This document shows, piece by piece, positions 7,751-15,252 of a DNA stretch of 64,000 nucleotides. The notes below the pieces were generated by a model. It saw nothing but the letters and a program-made list of their open reading frames with translations. It was not told the origin of the DNA and searched no databases. The stretch covers positions 1 to 64,000 of the forward strand of contig CACYSQ010000011.1 of assembly GCA_902777125.1 (NCBI GenBank), in the 5' to 3' direction. A program made the translations under genes and the position numbers. How positions within the stretch are numbered: position 1 is the stretch's first letter; every line of letters begins with the position of its first letter. The DNA comes from Ruminococcus flavefaciens (GTDB lineage Bacteria; Bacillota; Clostridia; Oscillospirales; Ruminococcaceae).

Positions 7751-9355
7751 ATGAAAAAGTTTATCTCTGCAGTCACCGCTGTAGCTATGACTGCAACAAT
7801 GGCTTGCGTTGCTGCACCTGTTTCATTTGCAGCTGATGCAACTAAGACACTTACTATCGCTACTTATGCACAGTCCGGTTCTGAATTTGCTGCTCAGGGC
7901 AGCAATGTGACCATTTCTGCTGATGCTATCGCTGCCGGCGATGTTAAGATCCCCTGCGCTGTATACCTCAACGAGGATACTGCTGATCTTCAGACAATCG
8001 CTATCCCGCTCACAATCAATTCTGCAAATGCAGATGTAAAGAACGTTAAGTTTGACCTCGTTGATCCTACAATGCCTTACTTCAGTGATAATCAGACTGT
8101 AACAACAGCAAGCGGCGATACATTCAAGACAAAGAATGCAGTTGTATTTGCTGCCGGTCTCGATGAGATGGGCGACTATGCTCCTACAGGTATCTTCAAC
8201 CTCACATCTGATACAAAGCAGGATGCTGCCGGCGCTAAGAACTACTACATCGGCTTCGGTCAGACATTCCCGAGAGGATATTCATGGACAGGTTCAAAGT
8301 CCGATGATTACCCGGTATTCGTATTTGACGTAACCTTCCCCAAGGGCACAGCTGCTGGCGATTACAAGATCCAGTTCTGTAACTATGAGAAGGACGCAAA
8401 GAAGAACCCCGCTCTCTTGCTCGAGACTGAGAACGCAAGATATGCAAACCTCAATGACCTCTCAAACCTTTCACTCAAGGAAATGACAATCACAGTAGGC
8501 GGCGGCAGTGAGCACGGCTCATCTACAACAACTACTACAACTACAACAGTTACAACATCTACAACCTCTTCTTCTTCCATCATAGACACAGATGCTGACA
8601 TCATCCTCGATTTCGGCAACTATGAGGGCGATAAGGGCGGCAAGGTTAACGTAAATGTTATCCTCAAGCAGGGTGCTACTAAGGAAGTTGGTTCTTACGA
8701 TGTTAAGTTCAAGCTCGACAGCCCCCTCAAGATCACAGCATTCGGTTCTTCCTCTGTTGCATACGGCGGAGCTTCTGTAGAGTCCAACAAGGAAACTCTC
8801 CAGGCAAGCTTCATCTCTCTCGATCCCAACAGTGATCCTGTAAAGGGAACTGAGGGCGAGGTTGTATTCAAGTTCGCAGTATCTATCCCTGATGATTGTG
8901 CAGACGGCACTTACAAGGTAGGTATTGATTCAGCTGAGATCTTCAAGTCTGGTAAGAACTCCGATAAGTGGACATTCGCTACAGTTAACGGTAATATCAC
9001 TGTTGGCAACCCCAACCCTGATACTTCCACAACAACAACTACAACAACAACTACTACTACAACTACATCTGACACAACAACTTCTACAACATCTACAACT
9101 CAGCCTCCTACGAACCCCGGCGATCCGCTCTACGGTGACGCTAACTGCGATAAAGTTGTAAATATCGCTGACGTTGTTGTTCTCAACAAGTGGATCCACG
9201 ACAACGCTTCCTACAACCTCACAGATCAGGGCAAGCTCAATGCTGACTGCTGCAATCCTAAGGGCGGCGCAGAGATCAATGCTGCTGACTCTACAGCTAT
9301 CATCAGGCACATCGTTCATAAGGATGGTTATGTAACTCTTCCTGTTCAGGCCTGA
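7751..9355 (+). CDS. scaA: Scaffoldin ScaA (N-terminal module, cohesin, dockerin)
   Basis: 534 residues. Signal peptide about 1-27 (ending VSFAA). Residues about 28-250 form a module that is not a standard cohesin by eye, though it ends with a cohesin-like strand pattern (YPVFVFDVTFPKG, MTITVGG). After a Thr-rich linker comes one clear cohesin (about 281-419), nearly identical to cohesins 1 and 2 of ScaB. A second Thr-rich linker leads to a C-terminal dockerin (about 457-534: GDANCDKVVNIADVVVLN and a second loop with an insertion). The ScaA cohesin binds enzyme dockerins and ScaC, and its dockerin binds ScaB. Published R. flavefaciens ScaA proteins carry two or three cohesins, so this copy is short. 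Confidence 0.92.
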   Translation: MKKFISAVTAVAMTATMACVAAPVSFAADATKTLTIATYAQSGSEFAAQGSNVTISADAIAAGDVKIPCAVYLNEDTADLQTIAIPLTINSANADVKNVKFDLVDPTMPYFSDNQTVTTASGDTFKTKNAVVFAAGLDEMGDYAPTGIFNLTSDTKQDAAGAKNYYIGFGQTFPRGYSWTGSKSDDYPVFVFDVTFPKGTAAGDYKIQFCNYEKDAKKNPALLLETENARYANLNDLSNLSLKEMTITVGGGSEHGSSTTTTTTTTVTTSTTSSSSIIDTDADIILDFGNYEGDKGGKVNVNVILKQGATKEVGSYDVKFKLDSPLKITAFGSSSVAYGGASVESNKETLQASFISLDPNSDPVKGTEGEVVFKFAVSIPDDCADGTYKVGIDSAEIFKSGKNSDKWTFATVNGNITVGNPNPDTSTTTTTTTTTTTTTSDTTTSTTSTTQPPTNPGDPLYGDANCDKVVNIADVVVLNKWIHDNASYNLTDQGKLNADCCNPKGGAEINAADSTAIIRHIVHKDGYVTLPVQA

Positions 9356-9387
9356 GCTTAAACAAATTGAATAAGAGCGTTAAGCTC
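9354..9387 (+). other. Stem-loop between scaA and scaB
   Basis: GAGCTTAA and TTAAGCTC form a perfect 8-bp stem that begins at the scaA stop codon and ends just before the scaB ribosome binding site. It has no T-tract, so it is more likely an mRNA processing or stability element than a terminator. Confidence 0.5.
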
Positions 9388-9404
9388 GGAAAGGAAATGC
9401 ACTG

Positions 9405-12400
9405 ATGAAGAAACTGCTTTCTGCGGTAACATCGTTTGTCATGGGCGCTTCGCTCATGACAAGTGCATTTGCTTCGTCGGTTAGTGCTGCCGGCAGTGTA
9501 TCTGCTGTGCAGCCTAACGTTAGTATAGGCGAAGTTAATAATGTTTCCGCAAATAGAAGTGCGGCTGTCTCAAACGGTGATATCGTCCTCGACTTCGGCA
9601 ACTACGAAGCTGATAAGGGCGGAAAGGTCAACGTTAATGTCACTCTTAAAAAGGGTGCAAGCTGTGAGGTCGGTTCCTACGACGTCAAGTTCAAGCTCGA
9701 CAGCCCGCTTACAATTACAGCCTTCGGTTCCTCAAGCGCAGCCTATGGCAGTGCTGCTGTTGAATCGAACAAAGAAACAATGCAGGCAAGCTTCATCTGT
9801 CTCGATACCAACAGTGATCCTGTAAAGGGTACTGAGGATGAAACAGTATTTAAGTTTGCCGTATCTATCCCCGATACTTGCCCGGACGGCATCTACAGCG
9901 TAGGCCTTGCCTCTGCTGAGATCTTCAAGGGCGGTAAGAACTCCGATACATGGAGCTATTCAGTAGAGGGCGGTACTATCAAGGTAGGCAATCCTACTGA
10001 TACTACCACAACTACTACAACTGTAATTACAACGTCCACTACCACCACAGCTCCTGCCGATAAGGACATCGTTCTTGACTTCGGTAAGTACGAGGGCGAA
10101 AAGGGCGGAAAGGTCAATGTAAATGTTGTTCTCCTGAAGGGCGCTGACAAGGAGGTTGGCTCCTACGACGTCAAGTTCAAGCTTGACAGCCCCCTCTCAA
10201 TAACTGCTTTCGGTTCTTCAAGTGCTGCTTACGGCGGCGCTGCTGTTGAGTCCAACAAGGATACTCTCCAGGCAAGCTTCATCTGCCTCGATACAAACAG
10301 CGATCCTGTTAAGGGAACTGAGAACGAAACAGTATTCAAGTTCGCCGTATCTATCCCTGATACTTGTCCGGACGGTGTCTACACTGTAGACCTCGCTTCT
10401 GCCGAGATCTTCAAGGGCGGCAAGAACTCCGATACATGGGCTTACGCAACAGTACCCGGTACTATCACCGTAGGCAAGCCTGTATCAACAACTTCTACAA
10501 CCACTCTTACCACAACAACTTCTTCGACGCTCCCCGATGTAAACGGCGATATCGTATTTGACTTCGGCAACTACGAGGCAAGCGCCGGCGAAAAGGTCAC
10601 TGTAAACGCTGTCCTCAAGGAAGGCGGAGACAAGGCCCTCGCTTCTATGGACGTCAAGTTCAAGCTCGATTCTCCTCTTACCATCAATGCGTTCGGTTCA
10701 TCTGCACCTGCATATAACAACGCTGCTGTAGAGAGCAACAAGTCTACTCTCCAGGCAAGCTTCATGTGCATGGATACAAATGCCGATCCTATCAAGGGTA
10801 CTGAGGGCGAGACTGTATTCAAGTTCAGCGTTGAGATCCCCGCTGGTACTGCTGACGGCATCTACAAGGTCGGCATCGCAAGCGCTGAGATCTTCAAGCA
10901 GGGTGAGAATTCCGATACATGGTCTTACTCTGTTGTGAACGGTAACATCAAGGTCGGCAACGTTACTACTACAAGCACGACCACAACTGTTACTACAACC
11001 TCTACAGTTACAACATCTACAACTGTACCTCCCGTTGAAGGCTCCGTTGAGTGGGTAATTCCTACTGTAAATGCTGAGCCCGGCGATACAGTTACAATGA
11101 ACGTTCTTGTCAAGAATTCCGACCTCGAGGTAGCCGGTGCTCAGTACATCATCAAGGCTGCTTCCCCGATCGTTTACGATTCTGCTTCCGGTTCTGACGC
11201 TTACAAGTCCGATATCGAAGCTAACGACAAGACTCAGGAATTTGCTTTCGGCGAAAAGATCGGTGCAGGCGTCAAGGCTGCAAACGACAGCAAGGTCATG
11301 GTTCTTACATATAAGGTTCCCGCTGACTGCGCTGACGGCACATATCCTGTAAAGTGGTCCGATGCATTCATCAGCGATACAAACGGTACTGACATCACTT
11401 CAAAGGTAAAGCTCACAGACGGTGCTATCGTCGTTGAGAAGCCTGTTGACGGTCAGATCAAGTGGGTTCTCGATAATGCAAAGGCTAAGCCCGGCGAGAC
11501 AGTAACTCTCAAGGCTGTTGTTTCTGACACAAATAATTCCGCAGTTTCTGTTGCAGGTGCTCAGTTCCTCATCAAGGCTGATTCACCCATCGCTTACAGC
11601 TCTATAGCTGGAACAGATGCTTACAAGGCTGCATTTGAGTCTAACAATGCAACTCAGGAATTCGCATTCGCAAACGAGAACGGTGACGGCGTTGCTGCTG
11701 AAAACGGCGCTACAGTTCTTACACTTACCTATAAGGTACCCGCTGACTGTGCTCCCGGAACATACGCTGTAAAGTGGTCCGATGCATTCATCAGCGATAC
11801 AAACGGAAAGTCCATCACTGCTAACGTTAAGCTCGTTGACGGTTCTATCACAGTAATCGACAATGAATACGGCACAGTAGAGTGGATAATCCCCGAGGTG
11901 GACGCTGAGGCTGGCGATACAGTTGCTATGGAAGTAGCTGTAAAGAACGGCACAGATCCTCTCACAGTAGCAGGTGCTCAGTTCATCATCAAGGCTGATG
12001 CTCCTATTGAGTATGCTTCCGCAACCGGTTCTGCCGGCTACAAGGCTGATCTCGAGGCAAACGACAGCACTCAGGAATTCGCATTCGCTGAGGCTAACGG
12101 TGCAAACGTAACAGCTGCTGACGGCAGCACAGTAATTGTACTCAATTACAAGGTGCCTGCTGATTGTCCTGCTGGCATCTACCCTGTAAAGTGGTCCGAT
12201 ATGTTCGTAAGTGCTGAGGACGGCGTTGACGTTACTGCAAACGTTAAGTTTACAGACGGATTTATCCGCGTTAACGTTCCTTCAACTTCTACAATTTCTA
12301 CAACAACTATCGACACCACAACTTCTACTGACACAACAACAACTATCGACACAACTACTTCTACAGACACAACCACAACCATCGACACCACTACATCTAC

Positions 12401-14888
12401 AGACACCACTACATCTACCACTGATACAACTTCTACTACTTCGATAACAACTATCACAGTTACGATCCCTGACGGATCTATCGGCTGGATAATCGACACA
12501 GTAGAGGCTGAGCGCGGTGATACAGTTAGTCTCAATGTAAAGGTTTACGATCCTAACGACACCAAGCTTCCTATAGGCGGTGCTCAGTACAAGATCGACC
12601 AGACTGCTCCCATTGAGTATGTAGGTGCTACTGATACATCTATTGCTTACCTCAGCACAATCGAAGGCAACAACACAACTAAGGAGTTCGCTTTCGCAAG
12701 TGCAGACGGTTCCGCAAAGATCGGTGCTGACGGTGCTGTTATCATGACTCTTACTTATAAGGTACCCGACGATTGTGCAGCAGGTGTTTACACTGTAGAG
12801 TTCGATAAGGGCTTCTACTTCATCTCTTCTGCTGACGGTCTTGACATGACAAGCCAGATCATTCCGATCAACGGTGCTATCATAGTTAAGGATCCTATAA
12901 CATCTACATCTACTACAGTTACAACAACAGATACAACTTCAACCATTGATACAACTACTATCGACACCACAACTTCTACAGACACAACCACAACTATCGA
13001 CACAACAACTTCTACAGATACGACCACAACTATCGACACCACAACTTCTACAGACACAACCACAACAAACACAGACACAACTTCTACAACTTCCACAACT
13101 ACAGTTACAGTTACAGTTCCCGAGGGAGCTATCGGCTGGATCATTGATACAGTAGAGGCTGAGCCTGGTCAGAATGTTTCCCTTAACATCAAGGTTTACG
13201 ATCCTTCCGGAGTAAAGCTTCCTATAGGCGGTGCTCAGTACAGGATCAACCAGTCTGATGCGATCGGCTACACAGGAGCATCTGAGAATTCACTTGCTTA
13301 CCTGAGTGCTATCGAGGGCAACAACACAACCAAGGAATTCGCATTCGCAAGTGCAGACGGCTCTGTAAGAGTCGGCGCTGACGGTGCAGTAGTAATGACT
13401 CTTAACTACACAATACCCGCTGAGTGTCCCGGCGGCACATATCCCGTTAAGTTTGATAAGGATTTCTTCTTCGTATCATCTGCTGACGGTGCTGATATGA
13501 CAAGCCAGATCCTCACATTCGACGGTGCTATCATAGTTAAGGTTCCCACATCTTCAACTACATCTACTACCGTTACAACTTCTACCGACACATCTACAAC
13601 TTCTACTGACACAACAACAACTATCGACACCACAACTTCTACTGACACAACTACTACAACAACCGACACAACTACAACTTCTACAGATACAACTACAACT
13701 TCCACAACAACTACTACATCTACCACATCTACAACTTCAACAACACTTCCTCCTCTTCCCGACGGAGCAGTTATCTGGCTCGGTGAGACAGTAAAGGGTG
13801 TTCCCGGTGAAACAGTTGAACTCAACTTCAACGTTGTTGATCCTAACGGATCCAAGCTTCCTATCTCCGGCGCTCAGTTCCTTGTAAAGGTTCAGAACGG
13901 TGAGGGCTTCGTTATAAGCGGCGTTTCAGGCTCCGATGCTTACGGTGCTGCTATCGAGGACCACAATGAGACAGGCGAGTATGCATTCGCAAACGGCATC
14001 GGCTCAGCTGTTGCTTCTGAGAACGGCAAGTCCGTTGTTAAGCTCTCTATCACAATTCCTGAGGGCGCTGAGGCTGGCGAGTATGTAGTTGATATGTACG
14101 ATCACGTTGTAACAGACGTTAATGGTTCCGTTATAACTGATAAGGTACTCGTTCTTGACGGTAAGATCATCGTTAATGACAACACACCTGAGGTCGTAAG
14201 CTCTTATGCTGTTGTTGAAACATCATACGGCTTCTACTTCAGCCACGATGACGGTACAAACGGACGCGGCTTCTCCAAGGATATGGTCAAGATCACAAAG
14301 ATCGTTGACGTTTACAGCGACGGTTCCGAGAAGGAAAGAGATGCTGTTGATGCTTCACTCATCAACTTCAACGGCAAGACACCTGCAAATGTATACGATG
14401 TAAATCGTACAGACTTCAAGTATGACCACGATGTACAGGTATACTACGGTGATACACCTCTTACCGACAAGGAAGGCAATCCGATCTTCATCACAGCTTA
14501 TATCGGCGTCAAGGGCGATATCAACCTTGATAACAAGATTACAGCTGTTGACGCTTCCGCAGCACTTATCTACAACGCTGACCTCCAGCTCGAGGGCAAT
14601 ACACCTGATACATTACAGCTCTCCTACAGCCCGCTCGTACAGGCTCCCGGAGATGTATACGATCAGTTTGCTGCATTCCTCGGCGATGTTGACGAAGATG
14701 AGTATGCAGAAAGCAACTGGAACAAGTCCAAGTCGGAAAGAAAGATCATTCCGATCGACGCTTCCAAGATCCTTGTATTCTACGCTGAACTCCAGAATCT
14801 TATCGCTGAATACGGCGAGAACGTTCCCACAGCTTCACAGCAGGAGCTCTGGGATAAGATCTGCCCCAGCAGAAATGCAAGCAAATAA
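9405..14888 (+). CDS. scaB: Main scaffoldin ScaB (nine cohesins, X-dockerin)
   Basis: 1827 residues. Signal peptide about 1-30. Nine cohesins by residue: 58-195, 219-357, 381-518, 546-677, 683-817, 823-957, 1024-1161, 1241-1378, 1454-1590. Cohesins 1-3 (LDFGNYE...YDVKFKLDSPL type) match the ScaA cohesin; 4-9 (W-I/L-x-x-T/V start, VAGAQ or PIGGAQ core) are a second type. Cohesins 4-6 follow each other with almost no linker; the others are joined by long Thr-rich linkers. The C terminus (about 1597-1827) is an X module plus a dockerin with a long insertion in the second calcium loop. In R. flavefaciens the first type binds enzymes and the second binds ScaA dockerins, and the X-dockerin docks on ScaE. 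RBS GGAAAGGAAA upstream. Confidence 0.95.
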   Translation: MKKLLSAVTSFVMGASLMTSAFASSVSAAGSVSAVQPNVSIGEVNNVSANRSAAVSNGDIVLDFGNYEADKGGKVNVNVTLKKGASCEVGSYDVKFKLDSPLTITAFGSSSAAYGSAAVESNKETMQASFICLDTNSDPVKGTEDETVFKFAVSIPDTCPDGIYSVGLASAEIFKGGKNSDTWSYSVEGGTIKVGNPTDTTTTTTTVITTSTTTTAPADKDIVLDFGKYEGEKGGKVNVNVVLLKGADKEVGSYDVKFKLDSPLSITAFGSSSAAYGGAAVESNKDTLQASFICLDTNSDPVKGTENETVFKFAVSIPDTCPDGVYTVDLASAEIFKGGKNSDTWAYATVPGTITVGKPVSTTSTTTLTTTTSSTLPDVNGDIVFDFGNYEASAGEKVTVNAVLKEGGDKALASMDVKFKLDSPLTINAFGSSAPAYNNAAVESNKSTLQASFMCMDTNADPIKGTEGETVFKFSVEIPAGTADGIYKVGIASAEIFKQGENSDTWSYSVVNGNIKVGNVTTTSTTTTVTTTSTVTTSTTVPPVEGSVEWVIPTVNAEPGDTVTMNVLVKNSDLEVAGAQYIIKAASPIVYDSASGSDAYKSDIEANDKTQEFAFGEKIGAGVKAANDSKVMVLTYKVPADCADGTYPVKWSDAFISDTNGTDITSKVKLTDGAIVVEKPVDGQIKWVLDNAKAKPGETVTLKAVVSDTNNSAVSVAGAQFLIKADSPIAYSSIAGTDAYKAAFESNNATQEFAFANENGDGVAAENGATVLTLTYKVPADCAPGTYAVKWSDAFISDTNGKSITANVKLVDGSITVIDNEYGTVEWIIPEVDAEAGDTVAMEVAVKNGTDPLTVAGAQFIIKADAPIEYASATGSAGYKADLEANDSTQEFAFAEANGANVTAADGSTVIVLNYKVPADCPAGIYPVKWSDMFVSAEDGVDVTANVKFTDGFIRVNVPSTSTISTTTIDTTTSTDTTTTIDTTTSTDTTTTIDTTTSTDTTTSTTDTTSTTSITTITVTIPDGSIGWIIDTVEAERGDTVSLNVKVYDPNDTKLPIGGAQYKIDQTAPIEYVGATDTSIAYLSTIEGNNTTKEFAFASADGSAKIGADGAVIMTLTYKVPDDCAAGVYTVEFDKGFYFISSADGLDMTSQIIPINGAIIVKDPITSTSTTVTTTDTTSTIDTTTIDTTTSTDTTTTIDTTTSTDTTTTIDTTTSTDTTTTNTDTTSTTSTTTVTVTVPEGAIGWIIDTVEAEPGQNVSLNIKVYDPSGVKLPIGGAQYRINQSDAIGYTGASENSLAYLSAIEGNNTTKEFAFASADGSVRVGADGAVVMTLNYTIPAECPGGTYPVKFDKDFFFVSSADGADMTSQILTFDGAIIVKVPTSSTTSTTVTTSTDTSTTSTDTTTTIDTTTSTDTTTTTTDTTTTSTDTTTTSTTTTTSTTSTTSTTLPPLPDGAVIWLGETVKGVPGETVELNFNVVDPNGSKLPISGAQFLVKVQNGEGFVISGVSGSDAYGAAIEDHNETGEYAFANGIGSAVASENGKSVVKLSITIPEGAEAGEYVVDMYDHVVTDVNGSVITDKVLVLDGKIIVNDNTPEVVSSYAVVETSYGFYFSHDDGTNGRGFSKDMVKITKIVDVYSDGSEKERDAVDASLINFNGKTPANVYDVNRTDFKYDHDVQVYYGDTPLTDKEGNPIFITAYIGVKGDINLDNKITAVDASAALIYNADLQLEGNTPDTLQLSYSPLVQAPGDVYDQFAAFLGDVDEDEYAESNWNKSKSERKIIPIDASKILVFYAELQNLIAEYGENVPTASQQELWDKICPSRNASK
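12309..12416 (+). repeat. 36-bp minisatellite in the ScaB linker, array 1
   Basis: Three tandem 36-bp units, each coding for IDTTTSTDTTTT or a close variant, in the linker between cohesins 6 and 7. The codons differ slightly from unit to unit. Confidence 0.85.
12960..13067 (+). repeat. 36-bp minisatellite in the ScaB linker, array 2
   Basis: Three more units of the same 12-residue repeat (IDTTTSTDTTTT) between cohesins 7 and 8; a single further unit is at 13623-13658 between cohesins 8 and 9. Confidence 0.85.
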
Positions 14889-14900
14889 GCAATACCTATA

Positions 14901-14928
14901 AAAAGCAGACCTTCGGGTCTGCTTTTTC
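14901..14928 (+). terminator. Terminator after scaB
   Basis: AAAAGCAGACC, a TTCG tetraloop and GGTCTGCTTTTT form a strong intrinsic terminator. It splits the cluster into scaCAB and cttA-scaE transcripts. The rest of the 14889-15252 gap holds the cttA promoter and leader. Confidence 0.9.
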
Positions 14929-15103
14929 TTGCTTATGAACTGGAAATATTTTTGCATTGACACCCTCCGGCATATCTGATATAATGTTCCCAAAGCAATA
15001 AACCGCATAAAATGTGCCGTAAAAAGCACTCGGCTTGTGAAATAAGCACAAAAATAGACTTGATTAATCGTCAATTATTTTTGAAAAAAATCCACGCTTA
15101 TGC

Positions 15104-15132
15104 TTGACTTATTATTATGAATGTGCTAAAAT
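15104..15132 (+). promoter_or_regulatory. Promoter of cttA-scaE
   Basis: TTGACT, 17 bp, TAAAAT. Predicted transcription start near 15139. Confidence 0.8.
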
Positions 15133-15138
15133 GAAGTT

Positions 15139-15252
15139 ATGAATTTCCGGGATAACTATATGCTTTAGCAGATGTTTCCCCGAAATTAAGCCCGATGGTA
15201 TTCCTCCGGGAGTGCCGGGAGGCAAAAAAATACGATAGAGAGGTATAGAACA
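15139..15252 (+). promoter_or_regulatory. Structured leader of cttA
   Basis: Two stems are evident: AATTTC-GGG pairs with CCC-GAAATT around an inner TGCT/AGCA hairpin (15142-15187), and CCTCCGG pairs with CCGGGAGG (15197-15224). The second is purine-rich and could mask a ribosome binding site. No known riboswitch class was recognised. Confidence 0.45.

Noticed and set aside
12179-13855. Minus-strand frames opposite the Thr-rich ScaB linkers
   Set aside because: They are Val-rich repeats made by reading ACA/ACT repeats backwards.
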